NCBI RefSeq assembly: GCF_009906955.1
Contig: NZ_CP047656.1
Coordinates: 4,835,001-4,899,000 of the forward strand
Reading direction: 5' to 3'
DNA: 64,000 bases
DNA from: Paraglaciecola mesophila
GTDB lineage: Bacteria; Pseudomonadota; Gammaproteobacteria; Enterobacterales; Alteromonadaceae
Part shown: in pieces, positions 47,545 to 56,976 of the stretch
How the letters are laid out: the number at the start of each line of letters is the position of its first letter
How positions within the stretch are numbered: position 1 is the stretch's first letter
Notes under the pieces: model-generated
Told to the model about the DNA's origin: nothing
The model's input: the letters and a program-made list of their open reading frames with translations, nothing else
Databases searched by the model: none
Position numbers and translations under genes: made by a program

Positions 47545-49922
47545 ATACATTTTCAAGCGCTAAAGGCTTCTTAATTGCTAATCGCTTTTTAAGCGCTAAA
47601 GGCTTTATGTTAAGCGCAATCGCCCTCGCATTTACGACAGTGGCGGGTTGCGATCAACAGGCGGCCGATAACACTGCTGCCCCTGCGAACAAGGCTACGG
47701 AAAAACTGACGGCAGTTACTGCATTACCATGGAATTTTTCCGATACCAAGGTTTTAAAAAGCCTGACTTTGACCGCAGCAGATACGCGCGTTATTGATGA
47801 AAACGGCGAGCAAAAGTTGGCAATCGATCTGCATTCGAAAAATAACAAAAAAGCAGGTTTTAGCTTCACCCCTAACAAACCGTGGGATTGGAGCCAAGAA
47901 GGACAGTTTGCCTTCGCGTTAGACATCGAAAACCCCGATGCACACTCTGTTCATCTCTATGTATCTGCCAAAGATGCAGCAGGGCAATCACACAATCGTA
48001 GTTTTGTTGTGCCCGCCAACTCAAGCGATACCTATTTTATGGCGCTTAATGACCCTGATTTGTCTATTGAGACCGGTATTCGTTCCAATCCGAATAATTG
48101 GCAAAGTGAATACACGCCAATGATTTGGCGTTACGGTACCAAAAAAATTGATTTAAGCCGGGTGAAAAGTATTGAATTTGATGTCAGAGGTGTCGCTGAG
48201 GATAAACATCTAATCGTGGATAACCTTCGCTTGATCAAGCCGCAAGCATTGGACGACCAATATCTGGTGGGTTTGGTAGACGAATTCGGCCAAAACGACA
48301 AACGTCAGTTCAACAACAAAATTGAAAGCGTAGGACAGCTGCGCGCATTAAACGCCCAAGAACAAGCCTCATTTAGCCACACCGTACCAGAAGGTCGCTC
48401 TAAGTTTAACGGTTGGGCAGACGGGCCGAAACTGGAAGCGACAGGTTATTTTAGGACCGCAAAATATCAAGGAAAATGGACCTTAGTTGATCCACAAGGC
48501 TATTTGTTTTTCTCAAACGGTATTGCCAATGTGCGTATGTCAAACACCTCAACCATTACCGGTTATGATTTTGACCAACAGTTTATTCAACAGCGCGCAG
48601 CGGGAGATTTTACCCCAGAGGATTCAATCGGTTTGAATCGCGCCCCAGAAGCAGCATGGCCAAGTCGTCACGTTAGCTCTGAGCTAAGAGCGAATATGTT
48701 CACCTGGTTACCCAGCTATGATGAACCGTTAGGAAAGCATTTTGGTTATCGTCGTGAAGTACACACGGGTGTGGTTGAAAAAGGAGAAACATACAGCTTC
48801 TACCGCGCCAACCTAGCGCGTAAATATGCCAGTGATGAGCCAAATGTCTTCATGTCCAAATGGCGCGACACCACAGTAGATAGAATGCTTGATTGGGGTT
48901 TTACCTCTTTTGGTAATTGGATTGATCCTAGCTTTTATCAACTGAATCGCATTCCCTATTTTGCGAATGGTTGGATCATAGGAGACTTTAAAACCGTCAG
49001 CAGCGGCAATGACTATTGGAGCCCATTGCCTGATCCATTCGACCCTGTTTTTAAAGAACGAGCGATGGTTACCGCGAGCAAGATTGCCCAAGAAGTGCAG
49101 GATAATCCTTGGTGTGTTGGTGTGTTTATCGACAATGAAAAAAGTTGGGGGCAAGAGGGGTCCATTGAAGGTAAATATGGCATTGTTATTCATACCCTTA
49201 ATGTTGACGCAAACGAAAGTCCAACCAAAGCGCAATTTGTGGCGTATTTAAAAAGCCGCTACAGCGATATCCAGCAACTCAATGCAAAATGGAACACACA
49301 GATCCGCTCTTGGGATGCACTCGCCAAAGGTGTATCCATAAGTAAATTCAACGATCCATTGATTGCAGATCTTTCAGCTATGCTCAGTTTATACGCCGAA
49401 AAATACTTTGAAGTCGTGCACGATGCGGTCGCACAGACTCTGCCTAATCATATGTACATGGGAGCACGTTTCGCTGACTGGGGTATGACGGATGAAATTC
49501 GCAAAGCCGCCGCAAAATACGCAGACGTCATGAGTTACAACTACTACAAAGAAGCCATTACCGACGAAGCGTGGGGCTTCTTAGCCGAGATAGACAAACC
49601 GAGTATTATCGGAGAGTTTCATAACGGCGCCCTCGATTCTGGCTTGCTCAATCCGGGCTTGATCCACGCTGAATCACAAGCAGATAGAGGGAAAAAATAT
49701 CAAGAGTACGTTAATAGTGTCATTGATAATCCGTATTTGATCGGTGCTCATTGGTTCCAATACATTGATTCACCCCTGACGGGACGAGCATATGACGGTG
49801 AGAACTACAATGTGGGTTTTGTTAGCGTAACCGATACGCCATATAAACCTTTGGTTGATGCGGCCAAAGACGTTAATCAGCAGATTTACACTAGGCGGTT
49901 TGGCAATGCTCAATCTAAATAA
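47541..49922 (+). CDS. GH50 beta-agarase, lipoprotein
   Basis: 793 residues. A lipobox ends at C37 (TVAGC), so it should be anchored in a membrane, probably facing outward. The start is backed by a strong AAGGAGG. Before the lipobox there is a short internal duplication (SSAKGF and LSAKGF). Residues about 80-240 form a carbohydrate-binding-like domain; the rest is the GH50 barrel with VDPQGYLFFSNGIANVRM, acid/base E533 (FIDNEKSWG), nucleophile E692 (IIGEFHNG) and GAHWFQYIDSPLTGRAYDG. GH50 enzymes cut agarose, often exolytically to neoagarobiose. It is paralogous to the second agarase 1.2 kb downstream. Confidence 0.93.
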   Translation: MNTFSSAKGFLIANRFLSAKGFMLSAIALAFTTVAGCDQQAADNTAAPANKATEKLTAVTALPWNFSDTKVLKSLTLTAADTRVIDENGEQKLAIDLHSKNNKKAGFSFTPNKPWDWSQEGQFAFALDIENPDAHSVHLYVSAKDAAGQSHNRSFVVPANSSDTYFMALNDPDLSIETGIRSNPNNWQSEYTPMIWRYGTKKIDLSRVKSIEFDVRGVAEDKHLIVDNLRLIKPQALDDQYLVGLVDEFGQNDKRQFNNKIESVGQLRALNAQEQASFSHTVPEGRSKFNGWADGPKLEATGYFRTAKYQGKWTLVDPQGYLFFSNGIANVRMSNTSTITGYDFDQQFIQQRAAGDFTPEDSIGLNRAPEAAWPSRHVSSELRANMFTWLPSYDEPLGKHFGYRREVHTGVVEKGETYSFYRANLARKYASDEPNVFMSKWRDTTVDRMLDWGFTSFGNWIDPSFYQLNRIPYFANGWIIGDFKTVSSGNDYWSPLPDPFDPVFKERAMVTASKIAQEVQDNPWCVGVFIDNEKSWGQEGSIEGKYGIVIHTLNVDANESPTKAQFVAYLKSRYSDIQQLNAKWNTQIRSWDALAKGVSISKFNDPLIADLSAMLSLYAEKYFEVVHDAVAQTLPNHMYMGARFADWGMTDEIRKAAAKYADVMSYNYYKEAITDEAWGFLAEIDKPSIIGEFHNGALDSGLLNPGLIHAESQADRGKKYQEYVNSVIDNPYLIGAHWFQYIDSPLTGRAYDGENYNVGFVSVTDTPYKPLVDAAKDVNQQIYTRRFGNAQSK

Positions 49923-51078
49923 ACGCTATGTAGTAACCACTATACTTAGTGCTATCACCCTGGTGGCGCTAGGCGGATGCACAACAACGAGTGCACCGTC
50001 AGGTAAGGGGGAGCAAGCTCAGGTTCAACGTACCCCGGCATCAAGGTTAGATGCTGCGTCGCTCAATGGGCCTGTGCGTGTCGGTGCCTTTGAAATTTTT
50101 GACCCTAAAGTGCTCAGTATTTTGGACCTAGAGGCCACTATTGACGTTTTAGCCAGAGGCTTTGAGTGGGTGGAAGGGCCTGTTTGGTCTGCTGAAGATG
50201 AGGCTCTACTATTCTCAGATATCCCAACGCATAAAGTTTATCGTTACAAAGCAGGGCAGGGTGTAAGCGAGTTGCTTACCCATAGCGGTTTTTCGAACGG
50301 CTTAGTATTTAACAACCAACAGCAACTTATTTTAATGCAGTCTCGCACTCGCCAAATTGGGTTGTTAAAAAACTCAATAAGTACGTTATTGGCTGACGGG
50401 AATAAGCGTGCCCGACCCGTTGCTTCAGCCCCAGACGGGCACACCGAGAAAAAAGTAAGCACAGGCGATGCGACGTTTGACGCAAGCAAGTACCTCGTTC
50501 TCGCTAGCCACTTCCAAGGCAAAAAGTTTAATAGCCCGAATGATGGGGTTTTCAGTCGTAAAGGAGGTACCAAAGGTACGCTCTATTTCACTGACCCGCC
50601 CTATGGGTTAGCGAAGCAATTAGAGGATCCGGCCAAAGAGCTGGCGTTTCAAGGCGTATATGCTTTGAGCCCTAAGGGAAATTTAACCCTGCTTGACGAT
50701 TCCCTTGTTTATCCTAATGGCATTGCATTGTCTCCTGACGAGAAAACACTCTATGTATCGGCCTCTAACACTGCTAATCCTAGTTGGTATAACTACGTAA
50801 TAGACGATGACGGTCGGGTACACAGCCGCAAGTTGTTCCATCAAGCGCCTGTTCAATCACACAGCCAGCATGGTTTACCCGATGGCTTAAAGGTGCATCG
50901 TAGCGGGATCGTGTTTGCGACGGGTCCCGAGGGAATTTGGGTTTTTGACCCTCAAGGCGTATTGCTGGCAAAAGTGCATTTGCCGAGTATAGCGGCCAAT
51001 TTAGCGTTTAATGCAGATCAAACAAAAGTCTTTGTGACGGCTCACCATCAATTACTTAGTTTTAGTTTAAAACCTTAG
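49906..51078 (+). CDS. SMP-30/gluconolactonase family lactonase, lipoprotein
   Basis: 390 residues from ATG 49906, overlapping the agarase end by 17 bases; an earlier TTG start would place 17 odd residues before the signal. A lipobox ends VALGGC near residue 25. The beta-propeller has GFEWVEGPVWSAEDEALLFSD, KFNSPNDGVF and YPNGIALSPDEKTLYVS, the usual calcium/substrate residues (Glu, Asn, Asp). It should open a sugar lactone such as galactonolactone outside the cytoplasm, feeding the DgoT-like carrier. Confidence 0.87.
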   Translation: MLNLNKRYVVTTILSAITLVALGGCTTTSAPSGKGEQAQVQRTPASRLDAASLNGPVRVGAFEIFDPKVLSILDLEATIDVLARGFEWVEGPVWSAEDEALLFSDIPTHKVYRYKAGQGVSELLTHSGFSNGLVFNNQQQLILMQSRTRQIGLLKNSISTLLADGNKRARPVASAPDGHTEKKVSTGDATFDASKYLVLASHFQGKKFNSPNDGVFSRKGGTKGTLYFTDPPYGLAKQLEDPAKELAFQGVYALSPKGNLTLLDDSLVYPNGIALSPDEKTLYVSASNTANPSWYNYVIDDDGRVHSRKLFHQAPVQSHSQHGLPDGLKVHRSGIVFATGPEGIWVFDPQGVLLAKVHLPSIAANLAFNADQTKVFVTAHHQLLSFSLKP

Positions 51079-51148
51079 GTTAGCTTCAGCCTTGAGTAAC
51101 CGCACGTACTCATGGCTGAACAACCTATTTCACAACGGGAAGAACAAG

Positions 51149-53557
51149 ATGAAATACCGACAATTAACCAAAAAGGCTTCCTTTAGTCTGAGCGCAATTG
51201 CCCTAGCCATTGCTTTGACCGGCTGTAGTAATGATCAACAAGAAGTGGCCCAGTCCAAGCGTGCCCAAGAAGAGTTTACTGGTAAAAATAGTCAACAGGG
51301 CGCAGCGCAAGACGCATTTGCTAACGAGCAAAGAATTGCTTCGTTGATTGACTTTGATAACAAAGAGCAATTTTCTTGGTTGCATGAAAGCGATATTTCC
51401 TTGACGCAGATCACCAGTAGCGACAGCATGGCTAATAAACAGCTAGCAGTGGAGTTTGAAAGTGCTGGTAATATTTCTACCTTGCGGGTGGAGCCTCCCA
51501 CTCCGTGGAATTTGTCTGAGTACGAAAACTACAATATTGCGTTTGATGTACAAAACACTAGTCAAAGTTCGGTTCATTTGTATTTGTCATTAGAGAATAC
51601 TCAGGGCCAGATACAAAGCCACTCTATTGCCTTGGCGCCTGATTATTCAGGAACAGTTTACTTCCCTCTTGATGGCATAGAAGCCGAAACTGACAGCGGC
51701 ATGTGGGGCGATGTGCCTCATTGGCAAACCCAAGATGACTTAATGGTGTGGCGCTCTTGGCGCAAAGCAGACCAAGATTATAGCCAAATAAAAGCACTCA
51801 ACTTTTTCACCATTGGAATATTGCAAAACAAATCTGTGATTTTAGATGATGTGCGTTTGCGTGCTAACCCAGTACATGACGCCAGTGTTATGGTCGGGTT
51901 AATTGATAAATATGGGCAAAACGCCAAACAAAGTACGCCTCTTGATGTGCATACCGACGCACAATTAAAACAAAAAGCTGACGAAGAGTTAGCTGAATTA
52001 GCCAAATCAACGGGCATGCCAGACCGCTCTCGTTTTGGTGGATATACTAAGGCGCCTAAACGTGAAGCAACCGGTTTTTTTAGAACCGAAAAAGTCGACG
52101 GAAAATGGTGGATGGTCGACCCAGATGGTTACCTGTTTTTCTCTCATGGCCCTGCTAACGTGCGCATGGCGAATATGACCACGCTAACGGGGATTGATTA
52201 CGATCAGCCGAGTATTCGCAATCGCAGTAGTGAGGAAATTACCCCAGAAGATTCCATGGGGATAGTGCACATTCCTAACGAAATCAAAGACAAACGTTAT
52301 GTTATTTCCGAGGCCCGGCATGACATGTTCCAGTGGTTACCTAGCTATGATGATGAGCTAGCAGAACATTACAGCTACCGCCGTTCAACGCATAAAGGGC
52401 CGATCCCCCACGGTGAAACCTATAGTTTTTATCGCGCAAACTTAGAGCGCCGATATGGTGATCATGGCGAAAAAAATGGTGTACCTTCCTACGTAGACAC
52501 TTGGCACGACGTCACCGCCAAACGCATGCACGACTGGGGTTTTACCTCTTTTGGCAATTGGGTTGATCCGGCATTTTATCAATCAGAGCAAGTACCTTAT
52601 TTCGCCAATGGCTGGATTATTGGTGATTTTCAAACCTTGTCAGGGCATACCAATCACTGGGGGCTGATGCCTGACCCGTTCGATCCTGTTTTCGCACAGC
52701 GGGCGAAAGTGACTATTGATGCGATTGCACAGAATATTCAATCTTCGCCTTGGTGTGCTGGGGTGTTTATTGACAACGAAAAAAGTTGGGGCGAACGCGA
52801 AGGCACGGTCTCTCAGCGCTATGGCGTGATATTAGATGCCCTATCTAAAGGAGTGAGTGAAAGCCCAGCAAAACAAGCATTTAGTCATTATATGCACGAA
52901 AAGTATCAGACCATTGATGCCCTAAACACAGCTTGGTCATCAGATTTTACTAGCTGGCAAGCGTTCGATGAGGGGGCGACTTTCGAAGACTACAGTGCCG
53001 AGCAAGTAAGCGATTTATCAAAAATGCTGGAAATGTTAGGAGAGCAATACTTTAAAGTGGTGCATAACACCCTAGAGGCCGCTTTGCCAAATCATCTGTA
53101 TATGGGGGCACGTATGGCGAACTGGGGTATGCCTGACGAGATCATTACCGCTTCATTAAAATACTCAGATGTGCTGAGCTTCAATATTTATGAAGAAGGG
53201 GTGCAAGAACATTATTGGAAATTTTTAGAAGAGGTTGATTTACCTGTGGTGATTGGCGAGTTCCATATTGGAAGCACCAAAGAATCAGGTATGTACAATC
53301 CTGGCATTGTGCATGCTGCCAACCAGCGTGATAGAGCAAAGATGTATAAAGAATACATGCAAAGCGTACTGGACAAACCCTATATGGTTGGGGCCCACTG
53401 GTTTCAGTATATTGACGAGCCGATTACTGGGCGTGCCTTTGATGGCGAAAATGCCAATATTGGTTTTGTCACTGTGACTGATATGCCATATCCGCAAATG
53501 ATTAAAGCGGTCAAAGAGGTGACATCCACCATGTACCAACAACGCCTAGCGAAGTAA
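51149..53557 (+). CDS. Second GH50 beta-agarase, lipoprotein
   Basis: 802 residues from ATG 51149 (GGGAAG upstream); the longer TTG frame at 51092 is not used. A lipobox ends IALTGC near residue 26. GH50 catalytic residues are E544 (FIDNEKSWG) and E704 (VIGEFHIG), with VDPDGYLFFSHGPANVRM and GAHWFQYIDEPITGRAFDG. The paralogue upstream has the same layout, so this is an old duplication, possibly with split endo/exo or chain-length roles. It is the last gene of the operon. Confidence 0.93.
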   Translation: MKYRQLTKKASFSLSAIALAIALTGCSNDQQEVAQSKRAQEEFTGKNSQQGAAQDAFANEQRIASLIDFDNKEQFSWLHESDISLTQITSSDSMANKQLAVEFESAGNISTLRVEPPTPWNLSEYENYNIAFDVQNTSQSSVHLYLSLENTQGQIQSHSIALAPDYSGTVYFPLDGIEAETDSGMWGDVPHWQTQDDLMVWRSWRKADQDYSQIKALNFFTIGILQNKSVILDDVRLRANPVHDASVMVGLIDKYGQNAKQSTPLDVHTDAQLKQKADEELAELAKSTGMPDRSRFGGYTKAPKREATGFFRTEKVDGKWWMVDPDGYLFFSHGPANVRMANMTTLTGIDYDQPSIRNRSSEEITPEDSMGIVHIPNEIKDKRYVISEARHDMFQWLPSYDDELAEHYSYRRSTHKGPIPHGETYSFYRANLERRYGDHGEKNGVPSYVDTWHDVTAKRMHDWGFTSFGNWVDPAFYQSEQVPYFANGWIIGDFQTLSGHTNHWGLMPDPFDPVFAQRAKVTIDAIAQNIQSSPWCAGVFIDNEKSWGEREGTVSQRYGVILDALSKGVSESPAKQAFSHYMHEKYQTIDALNTAWSSDFTSWQAFDEGATFEDYSAEQVSDLSKMLEMLGEQYFKVVHNTLEAALPNHLYMGARMANWGMPDEIITASLKYSDVLSFNIYEEGVQEHYWKFLEEVDLPVVIGEFHIGSTKESGMYNPGIVHAANQRDRAKMYKEYMQSVLDKPYMVGAHWFQYIDEPITGRAFDGENANIGFVTVTDMPYPQMIKAVKEVTSTMYQQRLAK

Positions 53558-53580
53558 CATGCGTTAATCATTCGCGAACA

Positions 53581-53605
53581 CGCCCAATGTTTATTGGGCG
53601 TTTTT
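53581..53605 (+). terminator. Intrinsic terminator of the agar/galactonate operon
   Basis: CGCCCAAT (53581-53588) and ATTGGGCG (53593-53600) form an 8-bp stem with a GTTT loop, then T5. Confidence 0.9.
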
Positions 53606-53653
53606 CTTTATAGACATTTAGACGCAGCGCGCTTTCACATCAAAAAACTGGGT

Positions 53654-54670
53654 TTAATTAGCCTGTACATTCACAACTAAGCGACCTCGAATTTCCCCAT
53701 CAAGTAATTTTGTTGCTGCTTCTACCACTTGTTCTAAGGTGATCTCTTGGGCGATATCATCAAATACGCTAGGCTCAAGAATGTCACTTAATCGCTGCCA
53801 AGCTTCTTTTCTGTCTGCAATGGGGCGCATCACGCTGTCGATGCCAGCTAACGTTACACCGCGTAAAATAAAGGGGGCGACACTGGCAGGAAAGTCCATA
53901 CCTTGGGCCAAACCACAGGCTGCCACGGTACCACCGTATTTTGTACTGGCGCAGGCATTGGCTAACGTGTGACTGCCCACTGAATCAATGACGCCTGCCC
54001 AGCGTTCTTTTGCAAGTGGTTTACCCGGCGATGAAAGTGTTTCTCGATGAATCACTTCACTTGCTCCAAGTGATTTAAGATAGGGACTTTCATCTAAGCG
54101 CCCGGTCGAGGCAACAACGGTATAGCCCAGTTTTGACAAGATTGAAATAGCGAAACTGCCCACACCACCATTTGCACCTGTTACCAGTATTTCGCCTTTA
54201 TCTGGGGTGACGCCGTTTTTTTCTAGGGCCAATACACACAACATAGCGGTGTAACCTGCGGTGCCTATGACCATTGATTGCTTAGGGCTAACATTAGCCG
54301 GCAGGGGAATTAACCACTCGCTCTTCATTCTTGCTTTTTGGGCTAAGCCTCCGCTGTGCTTTTCACCTACACCAAACCCATTGTTGATCACCACATCGCC
54401 TACGTTAAAATCTGCGCTGTCACTGTGTTCCACCACGCCCACCAAATCAATGCCGGGCACGAGTGGGAATTGACGTACGACTGGGCTTTTACCCGTGATC
54501 GCCAATCCATCCTTGTAGTTCAAAGTGCTGTACAACACTTTAATGGTGACGTCGCCCTCTGGTAGCAAGTTGTCATCAATTTGCTGTAGCCCTGCATGAT
54601 AGCCTTGCTCATTTTTGTCGATAAGAATGCCGCTGAATGTTGAGTCTGTCGCTACTGAGTTGTTGTTCAT
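53654..54670 (-). CDS. acuI: Acrylyl-CoA reductase, AcuI/YhdH family
   Basis: 338 residues of the zinc-free medium-chain reductase type. STLNYKDGLAITGKSPV, PGIDLVGVVE and the NADPH site VTGANGGVGSFA are typical of AcuI/YhdH. These enzymes reduce toxic acryloyl-CoA to propionyl-CoA, which matters for bacteria exposed to acrylate from algal DMSP. An AcuR-like repressor gene lies directly upstream on the same strand and an operator copy sits just before the start codon. No DMSP lyase or transporter is in the window. Confidence 0.88.
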   Translation of the reverse strand: MNNNSVATDSTFSGILIDKNEQGYHAGLQQIDDNLLPEGDVTIKVLYSTLNYKDGLAITGKSPVVRQFPLVPGIDLVGVVEHSDSADFNVGDVVINNGFGVGEKHSGGLAQKARMKSEWLIPLPANVSPKQSMVIGTAGYTAMLCVLALEKNGVTPDKGEILVTGANGGVGSFAISILSKLGYTVVASTGRLDESPYLKSLGASEVIHRETLSSPGKPLAKERWAGVIDSVGSHTLANACASTKYGGTVAACGLAQGMDFPASVAPFILRGVTLAGIDSVMRPIADRKEAWQRLSDILEPSVFDDIAQEITLEQVVEAATKLLDGEIRGRLVVNVQAN

Positions 54671-54683
54671 GTTTTCTCCAATT

Positions 54684-54698
54684 TAGACCGATCGTCTA
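54684..54698 (-). promoter_or_regulatory. AcuR-type operator before acuI
   Basis: TAGAC-CGATC-GTCTA, an inverted repeat of 5-bp arms, lies 14 bases upstream of the acuI start. An identical 15-base copy stands before acuR (55370-55384). Its place beside the start suggests direct repression of acuI. Confidence 0.75.
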
Positions 54699-54726
54699 TT
54701 AATAATTGTAAAAAAAACCTCACTCG

Positions 54727-55359
54727 TTAATGAGTGAGGGTGAGTAAAAAGTATTGTAAGAATAATCTGAGAGGTTTATCACTTTGCGTTAGCTTGGCGC
54801 GGCTGACTGCGCCTTCCCAACCTATCCAAAAATACTCAGCTAACGCGTGACAATCTGCTGCCGAGTGAATCTCGTGACGGGCTTTTGCCTCCTCTAAACA
54901 CGTGGCTACCTTGTGCTGCCAGTTGGCAAACACTTTGGCGAGCTGTCCTCGAAAGCTAACGGGTAGTGCATCGACTTCTTGCCCCAAGTTGCCAACTAAA
55001 CAACCACGCTTAAAATCGTGGCGGGCCATGCCATGAGCTGCGTCATTCACGAAATTTTCTACGCGCATTAAGGGGGCATATTGTTCATTACGTAGGTGAA
55101 AATCCAGCTTGGATGAAAAATAGTTGTCGTATTGCGTAATAAGCATTTCACCGTAGGCTTCTTTACTTGCAAAGTAATGGTAGAACGATCCTTTAGGCAC
55201 CCCAGCCTTTTTCAATATGGTATCGATGCCTGAAGAGGCAAAGCCAAATTCTGTCAGGTGCTCTAAACCGACCCGGATAAGTTCTGCTTTAGTATCAGGG
55301 TTGTCGCGAGCCACTTTTGGTGGGCGGCCACGCCTTGGTTTTGTGATAGGTATTTTCAT
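54727..55359 (-). CDS. acuR: TetR-family repressor, AcuR-like
   Basis: 210 residues. A basic PRRGRPPK tail precedes the TetR helix-turn-helix (GIDTILKKAGVPKGSFYHYFASKEAYG). The effector domain has MARHDFKRGCLVGNLGQEV and AEYFWIGWEGAVSRAKL, closely matching what I recall of AcuR, the acrylate-responsive repressor. It is cotranscribed with or adjacent to acuI, with an operator before each gene. Confidence 0.85.
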   Translation of the reverse strand: MKIPITKPRRGRPPKVARDNPDTKAELIRVGLEHLTEFGFASSGIDTILKKAGVPKGSFYHYFASKEAYGEMLITQYDNYFSSKLDFHLRNEQYAPLMRVENFVNDAAHGMARHDFKRGCLVGNLGQEVDALPVSFRGQLAKVFANWQHKVATCLEEAKARHEIHSAADCHALAEYFWIGWEGAVSRAKLTQSDKPLRLFLQYFLLTLTH

Positions 55360-55369
55360 ATGGCTATAT

Positions 55370-55384
55370 TAGACCGATCGTCTA
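55370..55384 (-). promoter_or_regulatory. AcuR-type operator before acuR (autoregulation)
   Basis: The same 15 bases as at 54684-54698 (TAGAC-CGATC-GTCTA), here 11 bases upstream of the acuR start. Identity of the full core, with matching T/A flanks, argues strongly that both are bound by AcuR. Confidence 0.78.
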
Positions 55385-55512
55385 ATTAATTGCAATGGCT
55401 TTTTAATGACCCGATCAGTTGATGCTAAATCGGTTGTGGATATACTGGGTTTACTCGCTTAGATTAACGGACTGTTTTCTTTGGAAAACCAATCGCAGAT
55501 AAGGAAAAAACT

Positions 55513-55930
55513 GTGACATTAAAAAATGAATGTCTGGTTAATGAACCTCCAAAGGTCAGTGAGTTTTGTGTTTTGCGTCAAAGAGTAGGGTGGGGTGATA
55601 CGTGCCCTGAAATGGCTAAGCAAAGTCTGCAAAACAGTCTGTATTGTGTGTATTTACATTGATAATAACCTTTGCGCCACCGGTCGCGTGGTAGGAGACG
55701 GGGTGATGTATTTTTATATTCAAGACGTCATTGTCGACCCTGAGTATCAAGGCCAAGGCTTAGGCGACAAAGTCATGTTCGAAATAGAAACCTACTTGCA
55801 AGCCACGTGTAAAACAGGCGCTACTATTGGGTTATTTTCGGCTGCGAACAAGGAAGGTTTTTACCTCAGATACGGATATTTAGCACGGCCTACTCGGACC
55901 TTAGGTTCTGGTATGTACAAAACAGTTTAA
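55513..55930 (+). pseudogene. GNAT acetyltransferase broken by a frameshift
   Basis: From GTG 55513 (AAGGA upstream) the frame reads MTLKNECLVNEPP... up to SLYCVYLH then stops at TGA near 55660. The +1 frame continues with IDNNLCATGRVVGDG and the acetyl-CoA segment VDPEYQGQGLGDKVM, then NKEGFYLRYGY to a stop at 55930. Joined near 55650-55660 the two give one normal GNAT of about 138 residues (SLYCVY then IDNNLCATG). So one frameshift splits the gene, or it is a sequencing error. The longer ATG frame from 55595 lacks a proper N-terminus. Confidence 0.75.
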
Positions 55931-56076
55931 ACTTGATATTTCAAATGCATTAAACAAGGGGGACTTTTAATTTGATGCCATAAGTCAGCCCATTGTTAAG
56001 GTATGTACTTGTCCCCATGTTAGTTAATTCTCAAGACTAAATGTAATTCATTACTACTACGTAAGGAGCTGTTTGT

Positions 56077-56619
56077 ATGAGTCGTCATTTTGATAAGGCC
56101 GATGGCCTGTGTGAAGATAGAGATCCCGCCACGCTTGGCTATGTGTTTAACCAGACTATGTTACGTATTGCTGATCCCAAGCGTTCGTTAGATTTTTACA
56201 CACGTGTGATGGGTATGACCTTGTTGAAGCGCCTTGATTTCCCTGAAATGAAATTCAGTTTGTATTTTTTAACTGCAGGAGACGACTTTTCTGATGTCAG
56301 CCAAGACACTAATACCCGCACAGTGCAAACCTTTGGCCGCCCAGCTATGTTAGAACTGACGCACAATTGGGCTGATACCGCGGACAATATCCAGTATCAC
56401 AATGGCAATAGTGAGCCCAAAGGGTTTGGGCATATCGGCTTTCACGTGCCTGATCTTGAAACCTCGTGCCAGCGTTTTGAAGACTTAGGCGTGCCGTTTC
56501 AGAAGCGCCCCAATGACGGCTCAATGAAAGGGATCGCCTTTATAAAAGACCCAGATGGGTATTGGATTGAGATTTTTGATGCCAACAAAGTCGCAGGCAA
56601 TATTGCAGACCACCTGTAA
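56077..56619 (+). CDS. gloA: Lactoylglutathione lyase (glyoxalase I)
   Basis: 180 residues, the longer eukaryote-like form. Metal ligands fit the Gln/Glu/His/Glu set: Q in FNQTMLRI, E in LELTHNW, H in GFGHIGFHV and E in YWIEIFD. It converts the methylglyoxal-glutathione hemithioacetal to S-lactoylglutathione. A strong AAGGAG precedes the start. It is a single gene. Confidence 0.93.
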   Translation: MSRHFDKADGLCEDRDPATLGYVFNQTMLRIADPKRSLDFYTRVMGMTLLKRLDFPEMKFSLYFLTAGDDFSDVSQDTNTRTVQTFGRPAMLELTHNWADTADNIQYHNGNSEPKGFGHIGFHVPDLETSCQRFEDLGVPFQKRPNDGSMKGIAFIKDPDGYWIEIFDANKVAGNIADHL

Positions 56620-56976
56620 GTATATAACAGGGCGTATATTCATGCGCCCACTGCCTTTTAGGCTTCTAACTTCTCGACCTTTGCGCCTCTTAGTTTCTTA
56701 ACCTCTCAACCTCTCAACCTCTCTATATCTTAGCTATTTGTTACACAGCAGCCTAGGTACTTGGCTCACGGTTTCGCTTGAGTGAAGTACCGCCTCTCAT
56801 GCTCTGGAGTTCGTTAACGTTAATGTGCCGTTGCTAGCCTTGAACAACTGGCTGATTATATAGAATTAATTGATATTGTTTCCTTTCATAGCTTATTTAT
56901 CCATTAAATGCGATGTAATAAATTACAGCTCTAGATTGCAAATATAAGATTTAGCAACATCTTAGGAATAACAATT
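56620..56976. other. 357-base intergenic region with an 8-mer microrepeat
   Basis: AACCTCTC is repeated three times in tandem at 56700-56723, within a pyrimidine-rich stretch (about 56661-56725). GGGCG/CGCCC (56630-56649) may be a weak terminator for gloA. No gene is seen. Confidence 0.5.
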
